Of a stretch of 64,000 bases of DNA, positions 45,273 to 57,569 are shown one piece after another. Source of the DNA: Ampelocalamus luodianensis (lineage: Eukaryota; Streptophyta; Magnoliopsida; Poales; Poaceae). The notes under the pieces were generated by a model. The model was not told the origin of the DNA. It saw only the letters and a list, made by a program, of their open reading frames with translations, and made no database searches. The stretch is taken from NCBI GenBank assembly GCA_036346255.1, contig CM070620.1:34593609-34657608 (forward strand), written 5' to 3'. The translations under genes were made by a program, and so were the position numbers. Positions within the stretch are counted from its first letter, which is position 1; every line of letters starts with the position of its first letter.

Positions 45273-46980
45273 ATGGGTACACTTCTTGTTAACTCGCGTC
45301 CCGCTGCAGTATTATTTGATTCTCGAGCATCGCATTCTTTATTTCAAGATCATTTGCTGCTGCTAGTGGTCTTCACCGTGTTCCTTTGGGAGTTCCTTTG
45401 CTCATCCGCTCCGGGTCGGAAATGAGGGCCGATTTACATGTCGGGATGTTCCTATCATAGTCAAAGGAGTGGATTTTTGGCAAACCTTATTATGCCTGGG
45501 CCCGCGAGCTGGATGTGATTCTTGGCATGGATTGGTTGTCCCAACACTTAGGGCAAATCGACAGCGTAAAGATTGTTTATCTCACCGCCCTTCAGCGGCA
45601 GTCGGATTTTCGCGCACCAGGGGCCACATCTATGTGTATTAGAGGCAAAGCCACCTTGCGATTCAGGATGTTCCCATAGTATCTCGACTTTGGGGATGTC
45701 TTTCCAAGACTTGCTCCGATGCCTCGGTTCGAGACACAGTTTGTCATCGAAGTTGCTGCCCGGCATCGCCCGATTTCAAGGCGCCGTGTCGAATGCCTCC
45801 CAATGAGCTAGAAGAATTGAAGAAGCGCTTGGTGAGCTCCAAGCAAAGGGTTTCATCCGTCCCGCCATCTCCTTGGGGCTGTCCGGTGATCTTTGTGAAG
45901 AAGAAGGACAAGACTTTGCGCATGTGTGTTGATTACCGTCCTCTCAATGAGGTGACGGTGAAGAACAAATATCCTTTGCCCCGCATTGATGATCTGCTTG
46001 ATCGCTTGATCGAGCCCGATGTTCTCAAAGATTGATTTGAGAATGGGGTATCATCGTGTCGATCGATCGAGGATATTCGAAGACGGCTTTCACTACTCGT
46101 TATGGGTCATTTAGTACACCGTCATGTCCTTTGGCTTAACCAATGCTCCACTTTGTTCATGAACTTAATGAATTCAGTATTCATGGAGTTTTTGGACCAA
46201 TTTGTGGTGGTCTTCATTGATGATATTCTTATCTATTCCAAGACTGAAGCAGAGCATGCTGAGCATCCAAGATTGTTTTGGGCAAATTGCGGGAGAACCA
46301 AATGTATGCTAGTTCAAAGAAATGCGAGTTCGTTGAAGGAAGTGACATTCTTGGGCCATGTTCTTTCACCGAGGCATAGCCGTGGATCCCAAAGAAGGTC
46401 GACGTTCTATCTTGGGGCAGCCAAGTCGACCACCGATGTGCGGAGTTTTCTCGGTTTAGCGGGCTACTACCGACGCTTTATCGAGAACTTCTCCAAAATC
46501 GCAGCCAATGACCGAATTGCTCAAGAAGGACAAGAAGTTTGTGTGGACCTCTGCTTGTGATGAGAGCTTTCGGAGCTCAAACAATGATTGACTTCACTGA
46601 TCCTCACTCTTCCTGATATCCACAAGAGCTTCGATATTTATTGCGATGCCTCTCGTCAAGGACTTGATGTGTTCTTATGCAGGAAGGCAAGGCCATTGCC
46701 TATGCATCCCAGCCATTGAGACCTCATGAGCTCAACTATCCCACCCATGATCTAGAGCTTGCTGCTGTGGTTCATGCACTCAAGATTTGGCGGCATTATC
46801 TGATCGGTAACCGCTGTGAGGTGTATTCCGATCACAAGAGCTTGAAATACTTGTTCACTCAGCCAGATCTGAACCTCAGGCAGAGGAGATGGCTGGAATT
46901 GATCAAAGATTATGACATGGGTATTCAGTATCATCCTGGCAAAGCCAATGTGGTTGCTGATGCACTTAGCCGAAAAGTGT
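45273..46980 (+). pseudogene. chromovirus protease, reverse transcriptase and RNase H, frameshifted
   Basis: The protease piece reads MGTLLVNSRPAAVLFDSRAS, where the catalytic DSGA appears as DSRA. Reverse transcriptase pieces are VIFVKKKDKTLRMCVDYRPL and NKYPLPRIDDLLDRL (45793-46035), then FVVVFIDDILIYSK (about 46200-46243, the catalytic DD) and FLGLAGYYRRFIENFSKIA. RNase H reads GKAIAYASQPLRPHELNYPT and IQYHPGKANVVADALSRK. The segment 46677-47558 stays open for 293 codons, so damage is uneven: heavy before 46670, absent through RNase H and the integrase start. Confidence 0.88.
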
Positions 46981-47199
46981 ATTGCAATACTTTGATGATC
47001 CAAGAGCAGCAACCTGCACTTCTTGCAGAATTTCAGCGTCTCAACTTGGGTTTGGTTGAGCATGGTTCCCTTGCTGCCTTGGTTGTGCAACCGACCTTGG
47101 TGGATCAAGTCAAGGCAGCACAACAATCAGATGATGGTGTGGGTAAAATTAAACAGAACATCAAGAATGGATCAGCCAAGTGTTTCACAGAAGATGAGC

Positions 47200-48500
47200 A
47201 CGGTGTTGTGTGGTTTGGGCAAGTCCTTGTGGTCCCAAAGGTCCCGAGTTGCGGATTTGATTCTTCAGAGGCCCATGATTCACCTTTGTCCATCCATCCC
47301 GGGGCCACTAAAATGTACCAAGATCTGCGTCAGAGATTCTGGTGGACTCGCATGAAGCGCGAGATTGCCAGGTTCGTGGCCAGATGTGACATATGTTGTC
47401 GCGTCAAGGCCGAGCATCAGCGTCCAGCAGGTCTCCTCCAAATTTGCCTATACCGAGTGGAAGTGGATTACGAGGGCGTGGATTTTATCACCGGTCTACC
47501 CTGCACTTCTTCGTGGAAGGATGCTATCCGGGTTGTTATCGATCGATTGACGAAGTAGCGCACTTCCCGCCAAGATTTACCACTCTCGTGTCGGTCGATT
47601 GGCGATCTCTATATCTCCGCATTGTGAGCTTGCATGGTGTGCCACGAACGATTGTGTCGATCGTGGCTCTCTTTTCACTTCTCGGCTATGGCACGCTTTA
47701 CAGAAGCCATGGGGACCCGTCTTTCTTTCAAATCGACCTATCATCCTCGGGATCGATGGTCGACGGAGCGAGTCAACCAAGTTCTTGAAGATATGCTCGT
47801 GCTTGTGTTCTTTCCTATGGAAGAATTGGGAGAAGTGCCTACCGCTTGTCGAGTTCTCCTACAACAACGACTTCGAGCTAGTCTCGGTATGGCACCGCTT
47901 GAGGCTTTGTATGGGAGGCGATGCGTAACCCCATTGAACTGGTCGAGACTAGGAGAGACAGTTCTTTGGCTCGATTCCATCAATGAGGCCGAAAGTCAAG
48001 TGCGCTTGATTCGTGAGCACTTGCGCGTGGCTCGGTCGAGCGTAAGAGCTATGCAGATCGGCGCCGCTTTGAGTTGAGTTTCCAGCCCAACGACTTTGTG
48101 TATCTCAAAGTCTCGCCTCAAGGGACATCGTCGTTTCGTGTCAAGGGCAATCGCTCCTCGATATGCGGGCCATATCGCATCATCAAGAAAGTGGAGCCGT
48201 TGCATACAAGTTGGAGTTGCCGGCTACACTCGAAGGGTGCATGATGTTTTCCATGTGTCACAATTGAAGAAGTGCCTCGTATTCCGCTTGAGGAAACACC
48301 ATTGGAAAATATCGATGTGCGTGAAGATCTGTCTTATCGTGAGCGTCCCGCTCGTATCCTCGAAGAAATCGAACGAAGAACGAGGAACCGTGTGATCAAG
48401 TTCCTCAAAGTTCAGTGGTCAAACCACTCCGAGGATGAAGCCACTTGGGAGCGGGAAGATCGCCTCCGGCAGATTACCCATCATTCTTCTCCCAGGTGAT
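47200..48500 (+). pseudogene. chromovirus integrase and chromodomain, frameshifted
   Basis: The HHCC zinc-binding domain is intact (HDSPLSIHPGATKMYQDLRQ ... ARFVARCDICCRVKAEHQRP). The catalytic core begins YEGVDFITGLPCTSSWKD, then the frame breaks at about 47558 and several times through the core and GPY region (47560-48260). The final open piece (48272-48499) reads IPLEETPLENIDVREDLSYR, then RPARILEEIERRTRN, then LKVQWSNHSEDEATWERED. This is the chromodomain that directs chromoviruses to specific chromatin. Confidence 0.88.
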
Positions 48501-48523
48501 CGAAATCTCGGGCGAGATTCTGT

Positions 48524-48535
48524 AAGGGGGAGATT
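48524..48535 (+). other. polypurine tract of the chromovirus
   Basis: AAGGGGGAGATT directly precedes the second LTR, the normal position of the plus-strand primer. Confidence 0.88.
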
Positions 48536-51500
48536 TGTAACAGCCCTAACTTAGGGTTTGTATTTCAAATGTAAAATTTTGAAGAGAAATAAAAACTTTT
48601 GTTGTCTCTTCAAATCATTTGAAAGTTTCTACATTTTTCCCTAGCAATTTCCAATTTTCTAGAAGTTGATTCTTGTGATTGGGAATTGTTGTCATCAAAT
48701 TATTAGCCTTCAAACTTGTGATCATCCTCTGATATTATTTTTCCTAGCATCTTGATCATCCTATCTACCTCCCTGAATTATCTCACAATTTTTAGATTTT
48801 ATTTGCTATTTCAAATGGCCAAGTCAACCTAGTTTGAAATCTGGTCAAACTTCTGTTCAGCAGCTTGTAAATTTTATTGGGAGAAATCTGGTGCATGAAA
48901 ACTCCTGGAAAAATTTCACAAGGTGGTCCTCTGTTCTAGTTAGCTTCCATAAAAATTTCGAAATTTTTGGAGCCTTGGAGCTATCTCTAAAAATTTCCCA
49001 AAACCTCTATGTCTTTTAAATCGAATTCTGAAAACACTGTTTGTCGGGCCCGAACCACACTTGGGCTCGAGTCCGACCGCACTAATGGACTCGGTCGCGT
49101 CAACTAATCGCACCGCCCGAGTCCAATCAATCGTGACCGTCCGATGAAGATCGAACGATCCATGTCACGTGCGCAACCGACCTGTCCGAATGCATACACC
49201 AATCCCACCGGCCCATTTCGGATCCAACGGCCGGCGCGTTGTCGATCAAATCAAACCACCGTTCGCACCGCCGTTCGTCGGCTGTGTGGACCCTACCGCC
49301 GATTCGCCTCGTCTTCTCCGCGACTCACCGAGCTCGCGCCGCTCGCGCATGGGTGCCACGCACCGCCAGCGCCACCTATTTGCCCTCGTGTCCGTCCGTG
49401 GAGCATCGCGAGCTTTATAACCTCACCGCACTCATTCATTCATCGCTTCTTCGCTCTCTCACTTTCTCCGCCCGCTTCTGCTTTCGCCGGCGAAGAGGAC
49501 GAAGGTAGCGCCGCCGTGTTAGCGCCGCCCTTGATTCTCGCAACCACGCCACCGTGATCCACGCCGACGCCGCCATTTTGCCCAACCCGGTCCTTGGCGC
49601 CCGTGGATCACCAGGGCGTATCGCCGTCTCGCCTCCGCGATCTCGCCCCGCAAGCTCGCTTTGTGATCCGTGAGTTTCTAGCTCCGCCAACTAGTCCCTT
49701 AGGATCGCATCGATGCAATCGAATCTAACGGTGGGCTTATTTCGCTTTTGTGCATCGGCGCGTGCGACCCATTCTTCTCCAAGCTCGGTTTCCGCCACCG
49801 CGAAAATTCCAGCCACCTCAAAGCTTTCTTCGCTTGCCATATCGTGCTTCTTGCTCCGGTGTTGGGGCGGCTTGTGCGCACCTTCCGAGTCTTCTAGAAG
49901 CTTGTCGCGTCCTCCGCGAAACCGCATCTTCTTCTCCGCCTCGCGCGCCAGCCGCCACCGCATCCCCGTGGATCCGCGTCACCGCCATCGAAGTTCGTGA
50001 GATCTTCGCGAACCCGGCGGTATCACTCACTCGCCGTAAACCCGTTAGCAAGTTCGCAGCGCGCCGCGCCGCCCTCGCGGCGCGGTGAGCCGCCGTGGAG
50101 TTAGTTTAGCGCTAATCTTGTTTAGCCTCGAGTCTCGATTTGTGGGCCCTCTCGTTAAATCGCGTTTAGAAGTCCTTTAATCCAGCGTTATTTGTTCTCC
50201 GAGTCGCCATGTGGGTCCATGCCGCTGGCTGGCGGTTGTGTAGCTTTGATACTACGCTTTCTACCGAGAAGCGATTTCTCGTGAGTATGTGTTAGGATTA
50301 CATTTACTAAGCCGAAGACGTATTCTCTGAATACGCCGACGCCACATTCGCGCGGTCGTCCCGGTCAAGACTCTCGTCCCGCCCGCCGATGGCTAGGCTA
50401 GGTGGTTGTGAGTGTAAAAGGTTTTAATGCTTTATGGATTTGTAAATGTTTTTACAGTAATCGTTAATTCATTTAAACTTAGAAAATGCATAACTAATTC
50501 AATTTTTATTCAAATCACATGAAACCAGTGCTGTTAATTTTCATTTTAAATGTGGTATTTACTAAAATTAGTTTCAACCTTGTATCTGTAGTAAAGATCT
50601 GTTAATTAGTTAAAGGATGTTTTATGTATCTTCTAAATTAGAAAATGTATATCTCTTTCAATAATTGTCCAAATCCAGTGAAACCAATTCTGTAAAATTT
50701 CATTTTTAGTATACTAATTATCAGGATAGGCTATAGATATAATTCTGTTCATGAAAATTTGTTAAGTATTTAACTAGTGCTTTAATGTGTATTTTAGCTT
50801 AGAAAATTGCTAGAAAATTCATCACCACTTCAAATAATTATTCCTCTGTTTCTAAAATTTTGTTATATCATGCTTAAGCTGCTGTGTGAGCTTTAGTATG
50901 TTTGTTTGCTGTTGCATATTTGATTTTTGCCGGTGTTATTCGTTCTTATTCGCTATTTTGTTCAATCGTTAGGATTCGATATTTGCGGCAACCCCAAGAA
51001 CGACCCTCCGCAACAAATTGAGCAACAGCAACAAAGCGCTTGATCATGATAATCCCAGATCTTAAAGTCTAATATTTTGTTTCACTGTATGTATGCATTG
51101 CTTAATTTGTGTTAAATTGATTAGTTAAATCAGTGAGTCGCATATCCTGTAGACAAAATATCGATCTCTACTACCCGAGCCTAGGTTATTTGCTGTGATT
51201 AGAGATCACTGGATGATCTCTTATCACTTAGTAGATCCGGTCAACTTGCTTAGACATGCTTAGCTATCGGTAGAATCAAGCGGTTATCGACTTTAGTCGG
51301 TAACCTTGATCACACAAAATTTACTACAACTTTATGTTTCAAAGATTTCGCTTGTGTAATTGCAAAACTAAAAATGAAAACAAAAATGATTTGGACGCGC
51401 ACAATGGTAAGATTGGTGTGATCTTTTGGGTGTGACCGAAAGGTGCTCGGTCAATTAAGGACCGAACATCTTGTGAGTGAATTTTTATCCAAGCATTTCG

Positions 51501-52616
51501 GCGCTAACCACACTAGAGTATATGTGACCTCTCTTGACCTAGTACTTTGGCGTGTATTGGCTCCGGTCGCAGAGGTCGCAGAGGAATGGAGGTGGGAGCA
51601 TGGTAGTTGTCCAAAAGCTTTATCCCGAGTGGATAGTTGTCTTTTCGGCTTTACCATGTAAGCGTATGGGTTTCTATCCATACGAGCTGCTCGTGGTTAA
51701 TACACAATATTGGAAAAAGTCTCGTGAGGACTTAGTCGTGCTAGCATACCTTCTAAGTGTGCTTTGGCTTAAAGGCGGTCAAGTGTGGGTGCAGTGGTAC
51801 ACCCTGCAGGTTAAAAACTATTCGAATAGCCTCGTCCTAGGTGATGGACACGCTTGGGTAAGCTTTTCAAGAGTTAGACTACAACATTTAAATTAAAACT
51901 TGATGGGTGGTACGAATCTGGGATTCGTGCTATTGTTGTGGTGACTATTGGGATAGTCACTTCTAGGTGGTTTATCTTTCGCTTTTGTTATTAATATCCT
52001 CACTGTTATTTCAATCTTAAAAATGAATTGCAAACTTGCCTTTTAAATCAGATACCTTATTGCAAATGAAAATTGGCTTTATGCAAATGAAACATATGGC
52101 CTCCACCAAATAAGCCTGCATGTAGCTTATGAATAGGTCTGCTAGTTCACACGTCAGTCTTGCGGGTACAAAGACAATCTTTGTACTCAGGTGCTTTGCT
52201 TAATGTTTTTGTTGCAGAGGAAGAAGGTGAGCCCCAAGGGCCTCACTCGTGAGTCGTGTTGCCGCTTCGTGGACGACTAGACTTGGCGGTCCGGCCGATG
52301 CCTTGTGGGTTGGAGGCACGATTGGCTTTGTTTATAGCCATCTTATGGCACTTTTGCTTCACTGCCGTTCTTGATTATTTTTGTATCTTGTGGCCTCGTC
52401 GCCTTTGTCCTGTAATAACTCTACTATTTGTTTATCTTCCGCTTGGTTGTGTAGTGTTTGGACTCTATGTTTGGAATGGAGTTGATGTCTAATTTTGTAC
52501 CGAGGTGTGTATACCGCTCGAAGTATACATATTCGAGGATCGCTTTATTTGATTTGTGATGCTAGGACCAGGTGGTTGGTTAAGCATTACAAGCCAAATA
52601 AATTGGGGTCCTCACA
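48536..52616 (+). repeat. chromovirus 3' LTR (4081 bp)
   Basis: It starts TGTAACAGCCCTAAC and ends GGGGTCCTCACA. It is collinear with the 5' LTR; differences cluster in GC-rich parts. It carries the CTGCAG / CTATTCGAATAG block at 51806-51829. Confidence 0.93.
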
Positions 52617-52726
52617 AAGTTGGTATCAGAGCCATTCTGACCGTAGTAACCCAAGCATAGTCGTCCTTAGGGTATTTTGAAAAAGCTTAATTTCAAAGTA
52701 TAAAAAGGGTTTATGAAAACCTAGGC
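52617..52726 (+). other. second primer site and leader after the 3' LTR
   Basis: These 110 bases match 43755-43864, the leader that follows the 5' LTR, including TGGTATCAGAGC at 52621. They then end abruptly at CTAGGC|GACGC. A normal solo insertion cannot have this. It marks the start of a second element sharing the LTR, later deleted. Confidence 0.9.
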
Positions 52727-53184
52727 GACGCAGTCCTCATCGACGATGGCCTCTCAAGATTGGCAGAAGCATGCGAAGGAATGGCATGCGGGCATCATAG
52801 AGGAGCTTGGCGGGGAAGGCGTTAGAGAGGACGGAGTCACAGAGGACAGCGAGGCGCTGGGTAAGGTCGAGGTTCCAGAAATTGGTGGGGAGGGGCGATG
52901 GTGGCGGGTGGAAGGGCTAGTAGAGCTAGCCCGTGGGGCGCTTGAGGGCGGGTGAAGGGAGCTTGCGATGGTGTGGGAAGGATAGATTCGGGCCGTTGGA
53001 TGGCCGCACCTAGATCCAAAACGATGTCGTGGGTTGGATCTTGTCGCGCCGGCCCGACTGCCGGATCCGCACGCCGGCGTTGGTAAGCTCGAGGTGGCAA
53101 GGAGACCGTGATGGCGGCGATGAGCTTGGGAAATGGCGGTGAGGGGAAGAGGGTCCGTCACAACATGGAGGGAGAGAGACTGGC
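52727..53184. other. GC-rich sequence of unknown origin
   Basis: GC-rich with overlapping frames on both strands (52746-52955 +, 52754-53197 -). The minus frame is rich in Pro, Ser and His, and I recognise no domain. It may be the ancestral flank of the retrotransposon array. Confidence 0.3.
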
Positions 53185-54400
53185 TGTCAGGACCCAAATA
53201 TGCAAATCTGGACTCTATGTGTATAACACACTAGTCCAGGATCACGCTAGTGCATACAATGTTAACATAGATGAATATCATTCCATACAAGACGAATATA
53301 AGAATAAATGACTAATTTGATTAATAAATAACAGTTGTGACCTTATGGTCGAGTTTACACTTATTAAGCCACACATGGCTAGTACTAAGCAAAGAGACAG
53401 CAGCGGAATGGAAACAACTTCAGCAGGAACCTATCGACTTACCACAGGCAATCGACTGGGATCAAGACATAGCGATCACCCTCGTCGTTAAACTCCTTGT
53501 AAGCTGGTGAAGACTACTCCACTTCAGCAGAATGATTGCAACAAGAATGAGTACTCCGAGTACTCAACAAGTTGTACCACCCAATGCAATTATAGATGAT
53601 GGTTTATTCCAAAGGAATTACTTCTATGGTTATTTTACAGAAAAACGATGTTTGCATTTGAATGCAAATAATAGATTGAAAGCGAAGTTTAAAATGAATA
53701 AACAATAATAGTTTAACCAGTATTTTCACAAAGACCACAAAACCTAATCAATTTCTTTCACACAACAACATGAGTTTAACCACATAGACGTCACTTTCCA
53801 ATTGTTTTCATGAAAATCTACCCCTCGTATGAAATCCCCGAGCATGTTCATGACCACGGACACGACTATTCGAATAGATTAATTAACACTCTGCAGAGGT
53901 TGTACACTTTACCCACAAGATAAAACCAGTGTAGCTAGCACTAATCATAACAAAACCTTTCTAAAACTTCATATCAACGATTGACCCTCCCGTTGTACAT
54001 ACTGCCGGCACCAAACCCCCACACAGATTGTTGGCCCATTGCACACCATTGGACCTAGACATAGCGAACCGCTCATAAATGCAACTCACCACAGAGATAG
54101 AATCACACCTTCACCCTGGCACACAGTCTAACCTATATGCCCGAGTAATCAATTGTCAAGACTCTGTAGCTTACTAAGTTAGGCCTATCCTATACGAAGC
54201 ATGTGGTCATACAGTTATGGCTCAGTTCAATAGCACATAAAATTAAGTCCTTAATTGACCATGGCGAGACTACCAAACGACTACCAATTACCACATTAAT
54301 CTTTTCCCAAACGAACACAGATCCACCATATCACAATTCCAACCACTTGCCTCGGTCTAATGGAACTTGCTAAAGGTGCAACTCCATGAAACCCATAACA
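53185..54400 (-). mobile_element. LTR fragment in inverse orientation
   Basis: It begins TGTCAGGACCCAAATATG, the inverse of an LTR 3' end like that at 38162. A shared ACTAGTCC phrase and the inverted CTATTCGAATAG (53866-53877) / CTCTGCAGAGG block (53890) support an LTR of the same family as 35378-38162. The other end is not recognisable, so it is probably truncated near 54400. Confidence 0.55.
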
Positions 54401-56070
54401 AATGTTGCAACAAACTGATAGTTTCACTATTTCACCACTAAAGTTGCAGTTTTGTCAAATTTAGCCAATAATTGATACATATACAATTTCAGTAAATTCT
54501 CCTATGTCCATAGTGGTTGTGTTTTTGCTACAATATTTTTAGTGCTGAAGCAAAAAAATGTCATTGTTGCATAACCCTCACTTTGGTCACAAATAAATAT
54601 CATTTTGGATATTGACAAGGTCCCAAAACGCAACTTTAACTACTAATTTCTATTGCAATATACTTACAATCTAAATATATAAAAGATATCAATATTAAAG
54701 TTTAATTGCATGTATGCCAAAACGATATGTATTTGTGATCAGAGGGAGTATTATTTTGTGAAAAAAAATTGTTTTTTGCCACTCAAAATATGCGCAATAT
54801 CTTTTAATCTTTCTCAACTTTTATGACATAGCAACAAACAAAACATCAAAAAATCATAAAAACATCAACAAAAATAGCAAAATAATATGTAAAATTTTTA
54901 AGGATAACTTTTGAACCATTTTGCTTTGTGTTTTTTGAAAAAAAAAATACACTAGAAAAATTTCTCAAAAAAATTACACTAACAAAACGTTTGTCTTCCT
55001 GAACTTTTATGAATCATTGCTAAAGTTTTCATGATGTAAACCTATGTATTTCTAAAAAAATGTTTTTTTTCTTTTTTTTCTATTTATTTTTTTGCCACTT
55101 CGTCTATTTTTTTTTTTGTAAGTCAACAGTTTTGACTGCTAAGAAATATGAAAAAAAATATGAACATAGCAAAAAAAGAAAAAGAAAAATCAGAACAAAT
55201 CAAGAAAAATATCAAAAGAATATGTAAATTATTTAAGGATAAAATTTTGAACAATTTTGTTCTTTTTTTGTTGGAAAAATACACTAGAAAATTTTCTCAT
55301 AAAAATTGTACACGGAAAACATTTTTATCTTCCTCAACTTTTATGAAATAGGAAAATACAAAACATAGAAAATCAGTTTTTTTTTTTGCAAAGAACTAGA
55401 CCTACAACCGCCTCATCGCCGGCCTACAACCGCCGCTGCACCGCACGCCCTGCATCGCGCGTCGCCGCCGCTAGCCAACGTGGCACTAGGGAAACCCTAG
55501 CGCCCGTATATGAAGCCACCGTTTTGGGCCGAAATGGGCCCGGCCTGAAAGGAAATCTGGAAGGAAAAAGATAGAAATACAAACATTTTGCAAAAGGGCC
55601 CTCAGAATTCTAAAAATGACGAGGAATGTTTCGCGCATAAGGAATTGTTTTGAACAACCCCTGGAGTTGGCAATTTTATGGAATTTTATACATTCTTGCA
55701 GAATAACCACTCAGAAATTGAAAAATTACGCGAAATTTTTCTCAGAATTGAAAATTAGCGGATAAGCCCTTAACAATTGTAAAATTCACCGAAGATTCAT
55801 ATTCCAGTAGAAAGTGCCACGAGAATTCAAATTTTGAATCGGTTTTAGCATTTGAAGCATATTTAGCACTGTTATTACTATTTTCTATGCTTTTTTGTAT
55901 TTATTTACTGTTTTGATTAATCGTAATTGCTTAAATTGCCTTTGATCATTGAAATTATAGAAAAATGCGTAGAAAATTCTAAAACATTACGATAATATTT
56001 TGTACCATTATCCAATTTATTTAATACATTTTACCTATAGTAAATTTATGTATTTCTTGCATGCACATGT
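54401..56070. other. AT-rich sequence, possible copia leader at the right
   Basis: A and T homopolymer-rich sequence (54700-55380), then a short GC-rich patch (55390-55560), then the likely leader of the copia element. TTGCATGCACATGTAG just before 56071 resembles a splice acceptor. No 5' LTR or primer site was found here. Confidence 0.35.
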
Positions 56071-56870
56071 AGATGACAAGCATCATGAACCGAGAGTTTG
56101 AAGAGCTGGCCTAGCACGACCAAAAACTACCTGACTTGAGCTTCCGACGTCGAGATTGTACGTAGAGCGAAGAAGCTCCGCGCTACCATCGGGATTGATG
56201 CATCGAAGGATACCAAACCCACCCTTGAGGAAAATGATCAGACACTTCATTGTCTCAGGCACCACCTCTGCCTCACACTCAAGAATGAGTACATGGCAAC
56301 CAAGAGCGTACTAGCCTTGTGGACTGCACTGAAGAAGCGGTTCGAGAAGCTAAAGTACACCATTCTTCCTCAGGCAGAGAAGGAATGGATTCGACTGAGG
56401 TTTACTAACTTCAAGACCGTGGGAGAGTACAATTCTCCCTTGCATAGGATATGTACCAATCTTTAACTCTGTGGCAGGCAAGTCAGAGATGAGCAGAAGA
56501 TTGAAAAGATGCTCTCCACCTTCCACCCTAGTGCAGTGCAGTCTACACGCAACTATCGTCAAGACGGCTACAAGGAGTATGCCGACTTGATTGGTGGGGG
56601 CACGGGTCGCAGATCTATGAAGAACCGCAAAATGTCGTCAAAACTTTTTGTGCCAAACAGAAGAAGGGCGGCAAACGATAGCATGAAAACCACTTTGCCT
56701 TCGCTGAGGGTGGGGGGACTCGTAGTAGTTGCCTGCACCGATGGAGGTGGACTCCACTCTTGCAGCCGCACCCCCTTAATATTGTGGCAGCTGTCGCCAT
56801 GATTTCCCAGGAAGAGCATGTCACCCCCGAGAAGGTAGCAGCTGAAGCCTCTAACTTCTTGGTGGACTCA
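56071..56870 (+). pseudogene. copia gag remnant
   Basis: It begins MTSIMNREFEELA, then a stop. Later pieces include HHLCLTLKNEYMATKSVLAL and FTNFKTVGEYNSPLHRICTN, then KIEKMLSTFHPSAVQSTRNY. This is the UBN2-type copia gag pattern (W-x-AL-K-RFE, then EKMLSTF). There are several in-frame stops. Confidence 0.75.
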
Positions 56871-57123
56871 GTTTAGTGCACAGAATGCACTTAGACTTTA
56901 AATGTCATTTATTTTGTATGTGGAATAAGTTATACTTTCGCATGGATGATGGTTGTATGGCCGTGTAGAGCCTTAAAAAATTATTTCTCGTGATGGTTGG
57001 ATGATTTTATTTAATTTATTCAGTTACTAATAGCATGATATGTTTTGATATTTGAAGTATTTTATTTATATGTTGATTGCTTCCTACTACATATTAATAA
57101 ATTACTTTATATTAGAACGCGTA

Positions 57124-57462
57124 TGTCACCCTATGGAGGAAGTGTGCTTAGTTGATAGCGGCACAATGAATACCATCTTGACAGAGACGAAATTCTTTCA
57201 GTCTATCAGCAAGAATGCTGGTAGTCTTACGACAATCACGGGCAGCGATGCTTGTATAATAGGCTCAGGAAGGGCCACAATTATACTTCCGATGGGTACA
57301 ACCTTGGTCATCAAAGAAGCCGTGTTGTACCCAGAATTGACTAGAACTCTCCTAAGTTTCAAGGATATTCGCGCTAACGGTTTCCACGTAAAGACTGAAG
57401 AAGAGTATGGTAAGGAATACCTGCTGATTACAAAGCGTGACAAAAGTGGAAAAGATTATTAG
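57124..57462 (+). pseudogene. copia aspartic protease remnant
   Basis: The open frame reads EEVCLVDSGTMNTILTETKF, with the catalytic DSG present, then GSGRATIILPMGTTLVIKEA and LYPELTRTLLSFKDIRANGF. This is the usual protease-to-integrase linker of copia elements. The frame ends at 57462. Confidence 0.75.
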
Positions 57463-57569
57463 AATGACTTCCTTCATATGAGACTGGGCTATACTACACT
57501 AATATTAAGGCACTCACAGCCTATACTGCCCTGAAAACTATATTTAGAAGCTCTGAACTTTTCTGTCTC

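Larger units (their letters stand above)
39644..52616 (+). mobile_element. Tekay/Del-type chromovirus (Ty3/gypsy LTR retrotransposon), defective
   Basis: The full architecture is visible: LTR, initiator-Met-tRNA primer site (43759), gag with zinc knuckle, protease, reverse transcriptase, RNase H, integrase, chromodomain, polypurine tract (48524) and second LTR. LTRs above 4 kb, the TGGTATCAGAGC primer site and a C-terminal chromodomain point to the Tekay/Del lineage. The coding region is broken by many frameshifts and stops. The flanks lack a target duplication (TCAAC at the left, AAGTT at the right), because the right LTR continues into a second primer site and leader. Confidence 0.92.

Noticed and set aside
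52754..53197. 147-codon Ser/Pro/His-rich frame on the minus strand
   Set aside because: No known domain; it runs past the start of an LTR fragment at 53185, so it is unlikely to be a native gene.
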